The notes under the pieces were generated by a model. The model was given only the letters and a program-made list of their open reading frames with translations. It searched no databases and had not been told where the DNA came from. 64,000 nt of DNA from Tetragonia tetragonoides (Eukaryota; Streptophyta; Magnoliopsida; Caryophyllales; Aizoaceae): the NCBI GenBank assembly GCA_038025085.1, contig CM076148.1, positions 2,978,501 to 3,042,500 on the forward strand. The letters run 5' to 3'. Shown in pieces: positions 13,881 through 27,126 of the stretch (its first letter is position 1; the number at the start of each line of letters is the position of its first letter). The translations under genes were made by a program, and so were the position numbers.

Positions 13881-16800
13881 GAGCTGGTCACAGTTGAACC
13901 AATTACCCACCACTCACAATATATTACTGTTAAGGTCACTCGCAATGGTGATATGCCTTGGTATTTTACAGCTATCTATGCTAGCCCTAATATTAATAAT
14001 CGCGAGCAATTGTGGAGAGAACTTGCAGAATTTGCTCATTCGAACAATCCCCCATGGCTTCTTGCTGGTGACTTTAACGAAACCAGAAGCCTTGAGGAGC
14101 GCTCTGGTGGTAATGTTGACATGGCTAGAAGATGTTTGAAGTTTAATAATTGGATAGAGAACTCTCATCTGATTGACCTTGGTTTCTCATGCCCACGTTT
14201 TACCTGGGCTAGAGGACTTCATCCTGATACTCGTAAATTTGCGAGACTCGATCGGGGGTTGTGCAACACTCAGTGGCGAGCTATTTACGATGAAGCATCT
14301 GTTAGACACCTCCTGGTCACACAATCTGACCACTCTCCCCTTCTTATTTCCTTGAATGGCTTCTTCCCTAGAAGAACTCGAGAGATCCCTTTCCGGTTTC
14401 AAGCGGCCTGGCTTACCCATGAGCAATTTGATAAACTCCTTACTGAATACTGGCGGGATGATGTACCACTAACAAAACTTCTCCCCGCACTGGCTGCAAA
14501 GTTACAAGATTGGAACAGAGAAGTTTTTGGCAACATATTTCGCAAAAAGAATAACCTCTGGGCTCGGTTGGAGGGCATCCAACGAAAGTTAGCTGAAGGT
14601 GGAGACCGCTACAATCTTAAGCTTGAAGCACGGCTTAGGCGAGAACTTGATGAAGTCTTGGAACAAGAGCAACTAATTTGGTTCCAAAAATCCCGCCAAG
14701 ATGCTATTCGTGATGGTGATCGTAATACACGATATTATCATTTGAGTACTGTTATTCGAAGAAAAAAAAATAAAGTTGAAGCATTGCAAAACTCTGATGG
14801 TTATTGGGTCTGGGAGGAGGAATAGCTCAAAACGTTGGTGAGAAATTTGTTTGCAGAACTTTATACAGAAACTGTCCAAGAGCCAGACTTTTCGCATCTG
14901 ATCACAGGAACTTTTCCTGAACTCACAAATTCTGAATGGGACGAGGTTTCCAAGCCTTTCTCTTTGGCTGAAATTGAAGTAGCGGTAAAATCCATGGGTT
15001 CTTACAAAGCTCCGGGACCCGATGGTTTTCAACCACTATTTTTTTAGAAAAACTTGGAGCTGGTTAAGGCAAGTGTCTACAAGCTTGCAACAGAGGTACT
15101 CGAGGGGAAAGGATTCCCTACATCTCTGAATAACACCTTCTTGGTGTTAATCCCAAAAATAGAAAATCCGCAACTTGCTTCACAATTTTGGCTAATTAGC
15201 CTCTGTAACGTCACATACAAGCTGATTACCAAAGTAATTGTCAACAGACTCAAAAAAGTGCTTCCGCTTCTTATCTCCCCTACGCAATGCAGCTTTGTGC
15301 CAGGGAGACTAATTACCGATAACGTTGTTATTGTTCAAGAAGTACTCCACTCCATGAGGAAAAGGAAAGCGAAGACAGGGTGTATGGCAATTAAAATCGA
15401 TCTTGCGAAAGCATACGATCGCCTCAATTGGAGTTTCATTCATGACACTCTGATCGAAATGAACCTGCCACAGAGATTAGTTGATGTCACTATGCAATGT
15501 GTTACTTCTTGTTCAATGAAGGTGATTTGGAACGGGACTCCATCCAAGGAATTTCACCCAACTCGTGGAATACGACAAGGTGACCCCCTCTCTCTGTACC
15601 TATTTGTGATGTGTATGGAGAGATTATCACAATTGATTGATGACGCTGTTAGTAAAGGTCAGTGGAAAGCAATTTATGCAAGTCGTGGTGGACCACCTCT
15701 TCATAGCTTGTTCTTTGCTGACGATATCATTTGGTTCGGGGAAGCCTCGATTGAACAAGCAAGGGTTATAAAACAGTGCCTAGATCATTTTTGCTTGGCG
15801 TCGGGTGAGCAAGTAAGCTTTGATAAGTGAAGAGTGCTTTTTTACCCTAACACACAGGAAGACATAAAGGGGTTAGTGAGTGAAGAGCTGGGGATTGAAG
15901 TGACTGACGACCTGGGGTTCTACCTAGGGATGCCAACTATTAATGGCAGAGTTACTAAAGACATGTTCAGCCATATTGGAGAAAAAATGAATAAACGTCT
16001 TGCTGGTTGGCAAACAAAAGTTTTATCCATGGCAGGAAGGGCTACTCTTGCCCAGGCTTCACTGTCATCTATCCCCATATATGCTATGCAAACAGCTCAA
16101 CTTCCATGCTCCATTTGTGATGATATAGACAGGAAGACTCGTCGTTTTCTGTAGGGTGGAACTGAGGATAGAAGAAAAATTCATTTGGTATCCTGGGATA
16201 ATGTCCAACGTCCCAAAGACGAAGGCGGTCTTGGCCTTCGATCAGCAAGTCAATCAAATTCATCTTTTCTTACTAAGCTGGGTTGGCGAATTCTTGCTGA
16301 ACCTCAATCTCTGTGGGCTCGGGTTCTTCGCATGAAATACTGCCATGGACGCTGTGATGTTGACATGTTCGAAGCACGGAGTAACGCTTCAAACACGTGG
16401 CGAGGTATTGCAACGAACTCAAGCTTGCTACGTGAAGGCATTAGAACTTCAGTTGGGAATGGAAAGAAAACTCTTTTTTGGTTCCATAATTGGGTCACAC
16501 CTCAACCACTAGCAACTCTTGCTGTTCATGATATCCCTCTGGAACTCCAGGATCACACTATTGATGATATGTGGTCTACTGAGCATGGATGGAACTGGGA
16601 AGCGTTTGCGGAATTTCTCCCACCCGAGACCTTGCGTCTGCTAGAATCATTTGAGGTAATTCCTGGAGACGAGTCACATGATACCTTGTTCTGGAATGGG
16701 ATCCATCTGGTGGTTTTTCTTTCAAGACAACTATGCAGTTAATAAGGAAAAACTCTATACCCCATAATTTCCAACATTGGAAGAAGGTTTGGAGCTTCAA

Positions 16801-17453
16801 AAAGCCTGTGAAAGAAAAGAAAACTTGCTGTTAAAAAAGACAACAACCCGTGAGGAAGTCTGTATTCGATGGTTTCCACCTCCAGCGGGTTGGGTGCTAC
16901 TTAACACAGATGGTGCATCGAAGGGCAATCCGGGTGCGGCTGGTGGTGGCGGCCTTTTGCGTGATGACACAGGTCGGATGATAATGGCATTTTCTAGCCG
17001 TCTGGGTGTTTGTTCTTCCTTCAAAGCTGAGCTTCTAGCACTTCAGAGAGGCTTGTTGATGGCTTGGGAAGCAGGATACAGGAAAGTACAGGTAAGAGTT
17101 GACTCTATGTTGGTAGCCTTGGCAATCAAGGGTGATCCACCAAAACATCACCCTTACCTGCACCCTGTCATGCATATACGACGCCTTGTGGAGCAACCAG
17201 AATGGGATGTGAAGATTAATCACTGTTATAGGGAAGCTAATTTTGCCGCGGACTGGCTTGCAAATACGGGGGTGAACCAGGATATTCCCATCCATACATG
17301 AAACACACCCCCTCCTCCTCTCTTTCAAATTTTACTTGAAGATCTTCAAGGCGTTGCTCATCCTCGTATGATTAGAATTTCGTAGTTTTGGTTTAATTTG
17401 TGTTTTTTTATTTTAGGGGCTGTGTCCCCACATTCTCACCAAAAAAAAAAAAA
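13881..17453 (+). mobile_element. 5'-truncated LINE (L1/RNase H clade), inactive
   Basis: A 17-bp duplication, ATTCACGTACGATGACT at 13864-13880 and the same with one mismatch at 17454-17470, brackets a LINE ending in a run of A. The insertion lies inside a sequence that is intact in units 2 and 3. The 5' end is truncated within the endonuclease. Domains in order: AP endonuclease (13885-14500, with WLLAGDFNE and SDHSPLL), reverse transcriptase (14990-15830, with KAPGPDGF and FFADDIIWF), post-RT region to 16740, and RNase H (16860-17301, with LLNTDGASKGNPG and the C-terminal YREANFAADWLAN). Stops at 14823, 15045, 15828 and 16152, plus a deletion in the zinc-binding part around 16742-16790, make it defective. 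Confidence 0.92.
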
Positions 17454-17473
17454 ATTCATGTACGATGACTATG

Positions 17474-17863
17474 TGACAAGATTGAGGCAGAAAAAATTTC
17501 TATATTGATCTGTACGCAATATATATATATATATATATGCAGCCCTAGCACTATACAATATCTTCTGTTAAGAGGAAACAATCCTAAACAATATGAAACT
17601 CTAATATAACCTGCCATAAATAGGCGTAACAGAATATTACAAAGGTCACGCCTATAATCTCGGAGATCTCATAACACCCCCCTCAAGTTGGAGGATGAGG
17701 GTTCACGATGCCCAACTTGCTTAATAATAGATCAAATTGATTCTTTCCTAGAGCCTTTGTAAATAAGTCAGCCAATTGCACTATCGTAGGCACATATGAT
17801 GGTTCAATCAGACCTTCAGTAATAGCATCTCGAACGAAGTGACAACCGATAAACCGGATTGCG
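17474..17863 (-). mobile_element. Copia fragment: LTR plus end of RNase H
   Basis: On the minus strand, 17863-17683 encodes the last part of a Ty1/copia RNase H, ending FDLLLSKLGIVNPHPPT. It is followed by a purine-rich tract and an LTR (17675-17474) running TGTTATGAGATC to CAATCTTGTCA. It is close kin of the element at 23119-26019, where the same C-terminus reads LGIVNPHAPT. A short TA repeat (17518-17537) lies in the LTR. The rest of the element is missing. The left end joins the unit 1 sequence directly after GATGACTATG. Confidence 0.85.
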
Positions 17864-18162
17864 GGCAATGTGTTTACTTGCTTGCAATCAAATGCTTAAA
17901 ATGCAATTATTTTATATGGTAGATGTGAGGTGGAAAATAAAGGAGAGAGAGGAAGGAGATGATAAAAGTAAGGTTGATTACATCATTCAAAGTAATCAAC
18001 ATTACATGGGAAGAGTTGAGTAATAATTGTGATTACATTGAATAATGATGCAATCAACCCTACTTTTCCCATCCCCGTCCTCCCACTCATTCACTTTTCA
18101 CCCCACATTTACTCTACAAAATCATTGCATTGCATTACATTTGATTGCAAGCAAGTAAACGA
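17864..18162. mobile_element. Tourist-like MITE, unit 2 copy
   Basis: The terminal inverted repeats TGTTTACTTGCTTGCAATC and GATTGCAAGCAAGTAAACG bound about 300 bases. The sister copy at 31857-32156 has complete ends and TTA target duplications. Here the left end is altered by the join to the copia fragment and the right end lacks TGCCTT. The sequence is AT-rich and non-coding. Confidence 0.8.
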
Positions 18163-18196
18163 AGTGGAAAAGAAGAGGAAGGTGGAGTTTAATAAG

Positions 18197-19084
18197 TGTT
18201 GGGGAAATTTGCGCAGCGTATATGTGGAGCAATAGAACACAACTTAAAAGATAAAATAGACACACGATATTTTTAACGTGGTTCGGCCCCTCTGGCCTAC
18301 ATCCACGACCCTCTTATAGGGAAACATCCACTAACTCATCAACAAGTACAAGTTTTGCACGGTAAACTTGCAAACCCTCCCACATACAAGTTTTGGATGG
18401 ACAAACCTACAAACCCTCATCTATAATGTAAACCACCCTACAAACCCGAGACTCTCTCTCAAGAGTTACAAGAAATGGTTACACAACACACACTCATCTA
18501 ATTAGGTGGATCATGTCTCCCCCTAATTAGGATCCCACTCGATCCGACATATTTCACACTCCGTGTTTGGACTACCCTACAAGAACGAGGACTTCCTCTA
18601 CTTAAGGACTACAAGGAATAGTCACTCAGTTCCCTCTCACACTGCATGTGTCTACATACATTGTGGGATTATGAAATGTGGGATATCCGATACACTACAC
18701 AAAATGTGGGATATCCGATACACTACACAAAACTTACACCTCTATTTATAGAGGCCTCTATAGACTTTTTCTAGAGAGTTAAAAACGTTCAAACAACTAT
18801 GAAATTTAATGTTGTAACTCCTGAGCTCCCATAATTGCTGCTGAACTTGAATGCCCCTTTACTTGATCATCAATCACATATTAATGTCAACCTCCCTTAC
18901 ATTGTGATAACATCTAATAGTATTATTATGCATCAAGTTCCCACGGTTACAAAACTCCAAACTTTACTTTAGGCAATTTTCCATCTTTTTGTTTTCTCCT
19001 CTTTTTCCTTTATTCTTACTCACTTAATTGTTCTTTCATCATTTATTGTGGTAGCTCACATATAATTGGGACATTATCCCAACA
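18197..19084. mobile_element. Solo LTR with ATAAG target duplication, unit 2 copy
   Basis: It begins TGTTGGGGAAATTTG, ends ACATTATCCCAACA, and is flanked by ATAAG at 18192-18196 and 19085-19089. Internally it carries TTAACGTGGTTCGGCC, a word common in plant LTRs. The same solo LTR with the same target duplication sits at 32193-33059, so it was inserted before the unit was duplicated. This copy has an extra tandem repeat of about 28 bases (GTGGGATATCCGATACACTA). Confidence 0.85.
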
Positions 19085-19089
19085 ATAAG

Positions 19090-19570
19090 TTATCTACCGA
19101 TTATTTGGCCGGGGGCCTAATTCAATGCCATTATTCGTCAACATGCATGAGTATATGATACAAATGTAGTGGTTACAATTCACCCTCTTTTACTTTTTCA
19201 TATATTATATGGAACACGATTTAGTCCTGCTAATCAAAATTAAATGAAGTGATTACAATTCAACTATGGCCTATGGCATGTGAAAATGTCTAGCTAATTG
19301 TTTTTATTCACGATTAGAATTACGTCTAATAAGCCTAATTTTTGATGTGAAAATGTCTAGCTAATTGTTTTTATGCACGATCTGATAAGTGATATATGTC
19401 TAATTAGTCTAACTTTTATGTGAAATATCCAGCTAATTGTTTTAAATCACGATCAAGATATATGTATAATATACTAGTCTTACCTTTTATGTGAAATAAT
19501 GGATTAATGTCTAGCTAATTAATTGTTTGTATTCACGATCAGATGTACTCCTATGTCTAAGTTAACTTTT
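19090..19570. repeat. Diverged tandem repeats, AATGTCTAGCTAATTGTTTT type
   Basis: Four imperfect units of about 70-80 bases, each with GTCTAGCTAATTGTTTT, CACGATC and a CTAA-TTTTATGTGAAA link, occupy about 19275-19570. The preceding 19105-19275 (TTCAATGCCATTATT, ATGGAACACGATTTAGTCCTGCT, and so on) recurs in front of TPS-1 at about 26745-26965. The whole block recurs at 33065-34520 and 45118-45595. Confidence 0.7.
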
Positions 19571-20204
19571 GTGACGGTTTTTGCATGAGAGAAAGATAAA
19601 TAATAAATCGAAAGTTCTTGGCCTAACAACGTACTATTAGGGTGGAGGTTAAACGTACTTGGGCGGGGTTGGTTCAATAAAAGTAATTTTAAGTGCTTAA
19701 GGATACATATAAGAGATCCTCAAAAGGCGACACATATCATGGTGCCACCATGTCTCATTATGTAGGGTCTGCACATTACATTTCGATGAATATAACTTCT
19801 TTTTTACCCCATTTTGCGCTCTATAAGGGCCTAGAGGACTTTAATGTAGAACACTTAAATTCATATGAATACAGCTCAACAAATATTTTAATAAATTGAG
19901 ACATAGAACAAATATAGATTTTTTCTTACTGTTGATGAAATAGTACCCGTTGTAAGTTTTTTCAGTACACTAGTTTCATTATAAAAACCTCGCAAGGTGC
20001 TTACATTTGTTCAGGAGATAGAATTGCCAATATATGTTACATGAAGTCATAGTTAAACTCTAGATCGAAGGCGTTATTATCTCAACCAATTTGATCATAT
20101 ATCAGATATGTATATTCTGGTTTAATTTATTCCTGTAAATAGGAAGCAGGTTAATTCTGGTGTAACTTATTCTTGTATTCTCGTGTATCAATTGCTAATA
20201 CTCT

Positions 20205-20212
20205 TATAAATA
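20205..20212 (+). promoter_or_regulatory. TATA box of peptide gene 2
   Basis: TATAAATA in CTCTTATAAATAGATGCATA, the same context and spacing as for peptide genes 1 and 3. Confidence 0.65.
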
Positions 20213-20387
20213 GATGCATACCACACAAGGTTTGTCAAATAAGAATTCCTTAATTCACACATTCTTTTAACATTTATACCAATACCTCAAAAACTTTACC
20301 TCAATCGGTATACATTTCTTAATTAATAAATTAAAGCAAAAAGATCTAGCTTTGCCATTCATAAAAGTTTTTAAAGGTTTCATCACC

Positions 20388-20657
20388 ATGACTACTCGTA
20401 CCACTTTGGTTATTCTAGTATTGATGTCATGTATGTTAGTGATGATCTTTGAGGGTGATGCAAGATTGGTTAGACTTGAAGGTCCATATGAACAGAAAAA
20501 TGCTGAGGCTGCAGCCGCAGTTGTAAATGCTATTTGTGGAGAAAATTGTAATATAGAGCCTAGCGGTCGTGTGAAGCAACCACATAAATCAAAGGTGGAG
20601 GTTCCCAATAGGGACAAAAAACTTCAGATAACCATGAAATTAAAGGATCTTCCCTAA
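20388..20657 (+). CDS. Small secreted peptide precursor, copy 2 (unknown family)
   Basis: An 89-residue frame starts at the ATG of CACCATGACT. An upstream in-frame extension exists but has no ATG. The signal peptide is identical in sequence to copy 1. Differences from copy 1 lie mostly just after the cleavage site (RLVRLEGPYEQ in place of RLVEGPFYEK) and at the extreme C-terminus. The CGENC cysteine pair and SGRVKQP-KSK-EVPNRDKK are kept. This is the best preserved full-length copy. TPS-1 lies about 6.5 kb downstream in the same unit, with a copia insertion between them. Role unknown. It is probably secreted. Confidence 0.65.
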   Translation: MTTRTTLVILVLMSCMLVMIFEGDARLVRLEGPYEQKNAEAAAAVVNAICGENCNIEPSGRVKQPHKSKVEVPNRDKKLQITMKLKDLP

Positions 20658-23118
<2,461 letters not shown>

Positions 23119-23384
23119 TGGACGATCTGCGAGATTTCAGGTGTGACTTATGAAAAGTTCGGTTCCGCCTATTTATGGACAGTTATCATAATAGTTTGAT
23201 TTCGTTTAGGATTGTTTTCATATATTAAAAGATATGTATAGTTAACCTAGAGTTGTATATATATTCTGTGATAATCAATACAGAAATCATCTTTTCTGCC
23301 TCAATCTTGTCATGGTATCAGAACATGAAAGATCCATAAACAAACCCTAAACCAAAACTCAAAAAAAACCCTAAATCCTAAACA

Positions 23385-24062
23385 ATGGCCGTGGAAGATG
23401 ATCCACCACCACCAAAAATTGACTCAAAATCCCCTTATTTCCTAGGTCCTCAAGATAGACCTGGTGATTTTATTACTGCAGCAAGATTTAACGGCGAAAA
23501 TTATGATGATTGGGCTGGAGAGATTGAGACGGCTCTTCAAGCTCGAAGAAAGTTTGGATTTTTAGATGGTACGATTGTATCTCCAACACCTCCTTGCACA
23601 CAAGATGATTGGAACACAATTCAAGCCATGTTGGTATCTTGGATTATGAACACCATCACAGTAGAAGTGACAAGTACATTGTCCAAATATAAAGACGCCA
23701 GGCGTCTGTGGGAGACACTTAAGGAGCGATTTGCTCTTATGAATGGACCACGCATACAGCAATTAAAGGCGGCCATCTCTGGCTGTAAGCAAACCAAATC
23801 CATGTCAGTTGCCTTTTACTATGGAAAACTCACGGCTCTATGGGAGAAATTGCACAACCATGAACCCTTGATTACTTGTTCTTTCTGTGCAAAGTGTACC
23901 GCAGGACTTGAACATGAGCGTCGTCGTGCAAAAGACATGCTTCATGAATTTCTGATGGGTTTATATACCCCATCTTCTGGTCCTTTGCGATCAAATATTC
24001 TTGCTCAAGATCCTCTGCCCTCGCTCAGCCGTGCCTATCAGTTAGTTATTCAAGATGAATGA
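23385..24062 (+). pseudogene. Copia gag, truncated by stop
   Basis: A 225-residue frame matching the N-terminal part of copia gag: N-terminal GPQDRPGDFITAARFNGENY, then ARRLWETLKERF and the C-AKC-AGLEHERRR region. The TGA at 24060-24062 is followed in the same frame by more gag-like sequence (VRMSSALPEETSDVVGF). The stop is therefore a mutation rather than the natural end. Confidence 0.8.
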
Positions 24063-24488
24063 GTCAGAATGTCTTCGGCTCTGCCCGAGGAGACATCCGA
24101 CGTGGTTGGATTTTCTGTGCGAACTAGTGGGCGCACACGAGGCAAATAGAGAAACCTGATAAATCACATCTTTCTTGCACCTATTGTAAGAAGACAGGCC
24201 ACAAAGTAACTAATTGCTTCAAAATTCATGGATATCCAGAATGGTGGTAGGATCGTGTGAAGTCTGACAGCGGATCAGGTATGACCAAACTGATGATTGG
24301 TCGTAACCAAAAACCAATGACATCTTCTTCTTCTCTTGCGACAGGACGTGGTCGAGGGGGGGTTCGTGCCAATGCTGTAGTTGTTTCAGAACCCACTGGA
24401 ACACCATCTGCAGAATTATTTTCCGCTGATCAGTGGAAGACGCTTGCAAGTGTCTTTGGTAAAATGACTGTTTCCGATAATCGTTTGA

Positions 24489-25817
24489 GTGGTAAGATTA
24501 ATGGCGCCCATTGATTACTCTGAGACCTTTGCTCCCGTTGCCAAAATGGCAACCATTCGTGCCTTTCTAGCCATTGCCGCTTCCAAGAATTGGGAACTTC
24601 ACCAAATGGATGTTCATAATGCCTTTCTCCATGGTGATCTTGATGAGGAAGTTTATTTGAAATTACCTCCTGGTTTCACGTCATCGGAGCCAAATCTGGT
24701 TTGTCGTCTTCGCAAATCTCTACATGGCTTAAAACAGGCACCCCGTTGTCGATTTGCAAAACTGGTCACTGCTTTGAAAGGGTATGGATTTATTCAGTCT
24801 TACTCTGATTATTCATTGTTTACTTACACTAAAGATGGCGTGCAGCTCAATGTCTTGGTGTATGTTGATGATTTAATTATTTCTGGAAATGATATTGTTG
24901 CTTTAAGTGCTTTCAAGGTCTATTTGGGTGACTGTTTTCATATGAAAGACCTTGGTCCACTTAAATATTTTCTTGGTTTTGAGGTAGCTCGGAGTTCAGG
25001 TGGCTTATTTCTTTGTCAAAGGAAATATACTCTTGATATTATTACTAAGGTCGGTCTCTTGGGGGCAAAACCAGCCGACACTCCTATTGAACAAAATCAC
25101 AAGTTAGGCCATGCCATTGGCGCCAAGCTTGATTATCCAGAATCCTATCGACGCCTTGTAGGTCGTCTTGTGTATTTGTCTGTCACACGACCTGACTTGG
25201 CATATTCTGTTCATCTTTTATCTCAATTTATGCAAGATCCTCACCAAGAGCATTGGGAGGCCGCTCTACGGGTTGTGCGTTATTTGAAGGTAACTCCAGG
25301 TCAAGGTATTTTATTGCGAGCTAACAGTGACTTATCTTTAAATGGATGGTGTGACTCGGATTGGGCTGCCTGCCCCCTCACACGGCGATCCTCAACGGGT
25401 TGGCTGGTATTCCTTGGTCAATCACCTATCTCATGGAAAATAAAGGAGCAAACTACTGTCTCAAAGTCTTCCGCTGAAGCAGAATATCGCTTCATGGCTA
25501 CCATCACATGTGAGCTCAAGTGGTTGAAAGGTTTGTTATTAAGCTTGGGTGTTCATCATCCCAAAGCTATACCATTGTTTTGTGATAGCCAGTCGGCTTT
25601 ACATATTGCCAGCAATCCTGTTTATCATGAACGCACGAAGCATATTGAAGTTGATTGTCACTTTGTTCGTGATGCTATTACCGAAGGACTGATTGCCCCT
25701 TCGTATATCCCTACGACAGTGCAATTGGCTGACTTATTTGCAAAAGCTCTAGGCAGGAAGCAGTTTGATCTATTACTCAGCAAGTTGGGCATCGTGAACC
25801 CCCATGCTCCAACTTGA
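24489..25817 (+). pseudogene. Copia reverse transcriptase and RNase H
   Basis: A frame of 442 residues is open from the deletion junction to the natural stop. RT motifs: DVHNAFLHGDLDEEVYL, YGFIQSYSDYSLFTY and the catalytic YVDDLII. RNase H motifs: GWCDSDWAACPLTRRST, SKSSAEAEYR and FCDSQSALHIASNPVYH. It would not be made as a normal polyprotein because protease and integrase are deleted upstream and the gag is interrupted. Confidence 0.85.
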
Positions 25818-26039
25818 GGGGGGTGTTACGAGATCTGCGAGATTTTAGGCGTGACTTATGGAAAGTTCGGTTCCGCCTATTTATGGACAATTATGATAGT
25901 GTTTGATTTCGTTTAGGATTGTTTCCATATATTAAAAGATATGTATCGTTAACCTAGGGCTGTATATATATTCCGTGATAATCAATACAGAAATCATCTT
26001 TTTTGCCTCAATCTTGTCAAAATACGATGACAACCAGTT

Positions 26040-26225
26040 AGTATTAAAGAAGAGGGAGGTGCGGTTTGAGTTAATAGCTACCCCCCCAACCTTCAACAAG
26101 TTATGATAATTGGTGGTATTTTGGAAACCTATGTATAGGCCGGTATCAAATACACAACCTTTGCGCAATTGCGTGCAAATTAAATACTCTACCAATTGAG
26201 CTAATAGGATACTACAGTACATGAG
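26040..26225 (-). repeat. tRNA-like sequence (SINE or tRNA relic), unit 2
   Basis: Read on the minus strand, TAGCTCAATTGGTAGAG (26204-26188) is a good match to the RNA polymerase III A box of tRNA genes. It is followed by ATTTGCACGCA and, about 40 bases on, GGTTGTGTATTTGATACC in the position of the T arm or B box, but poorly conserved. A copy lies at 37712-37728 in unit 3. A tRNA-derived SINE head or a decayed tRNA gene are both possible. It does not look like a working tRNA. Confidence 0.35.
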
Positions 26226-26739
26226 ATCATCTTACTTGATGGATCATATGCAATCTGCTTTAGGCAATCAATTGTACCATTCTAATAGAGAGAAAGAAGG
26301 ATACTAGAGAAGTAAAACATGTTTTGAGTGGCAGTACTTTGGTTATAAAATTTTGGGTTATTAGTTTGGTTATACAACTAATTGGTTATAACCAATATGC
26401 AATCAAGTTACAAAACATAATTTCTAACGTCCTTTTATAAGGACTTCAAAGCTTTCCGTGGATAATATATATAAAAGTGAGTTGTTTCACATTGAAAGAT
26501 TAAATGGCCTTAAGCATGCAAATAAACTACTCCACTCTTTATTTATTAAATGATTTTGGGTTAGAATCTCCCTTATTTTATACGTGTTCACTTGGATTAA
26601 GGCAGATGAGCAACACGCCAACAAGTGTATTCTCAAACAATCGAATGGCTGATATGTGTTCTTGGCTTTCTATTTCTTTTTCTTTTTTCTGTATTTTATA
26701 GTAAGGTCTAATAATGGATAAGGGGGGTGGGGTGCGTGG

Positions 26740-26970
26740 TGGCGATAACTCAATGCCATTATTTATTTTTTTTGCTCGTTAATAATTCAATGCCATTATT
26801 GGCCAACTTACATGAGTACATGAATCAAATGTAGTGGCTTACAGTTCACCCTCTGTACTTTTCATGGAACACGATTTATTCCTGCTCAATTCTCAAATAA
26901 GATGTAGTGGTTACAATACACCTATGCCCTATGACATGTGAAAATGTCTATCTACTTGTTTTTATTCATG
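26740..26970 (+). promoter_or_regulatory. Upstream block of TPS-1 shared with the peptide-gene upstream region
   Basis: The sequence from TTCAATGCCATTATT through ATGGAACACGATTTATTCCTGCT to CATGTGAAAATGTCTA repeats, in the same order and orientation, the block at about 19105-19330, which lies about 1.1 kb before peptide gene 2. Here it ends about 160 bases before the TPS-1 ATG. It is also present at 39200-39440 and 45130-45345. Whether it carries regulatory sites is an inference from position. No TATA box is evident between it and the ATG. Confidence 0.45.
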
Positions 26971-27126
26971 ATCATATATGTACTGTGCCAGGGGCGGTGG
27001 ACCTTGGTATTGAGATGTAGTGGTTACAATTCACCTATGCCCTAGGCAGGCCAGTGTTTCCGTAAGAAGCAAACACTCCTAATTGAATACCATCAATTCT
27101 CTCCAATTGCATTATTAGAAACCATC

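Larger units (their letters stand above)
23119..26019 (+). mobile_element. Ty1/copia retrotransposon with internal deletion
   Basis: The 5' LTR is about 23119-23312 and the 3' LTR 25824-26019. The primer binding site TGGTATCAGAAC (23313) and a purine tract TTGAGGGGGG precede the 3' LTR. The gag frame 23385-24062 (NGENYDDWAGEIETAL, a UBN2-type gag) ends in an early TGA. A CCHC zinc knuckle CTYCKKTGHKVTNC follows at about 24183 in another frame. At about 24495 the sequence jumps directly to reverse transcriptase (24500-25817: YSETFAPVAKM, YVDDLII) and RNase H (ADLFAKALG). Protease and integrase are missing. Unit 3 lacks this insertion (compare 37531-37560). Confidence 0.92.

Noticed and set aside
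19270..19570. CRISPR-like array because of regular repeats
   Set aside because: The units are degenerate, directly adjoining and without unique spacers, in a plant genome. It is a minisatellite.
20267..20617. 116-residue minus-strand frame opposite peptide gene 2, also at 35219-35569
   Set aside because: It is exactly antisense to the peptide gene, and its conservation follows from that of the sense strand. It has no promoter or motif of its own.
26184..26225. Functional tRNA gene on the minus strand
   Set aside because: The A box is good, but the T arm and acceptor stem do not pair and the anticodon stem is weak.
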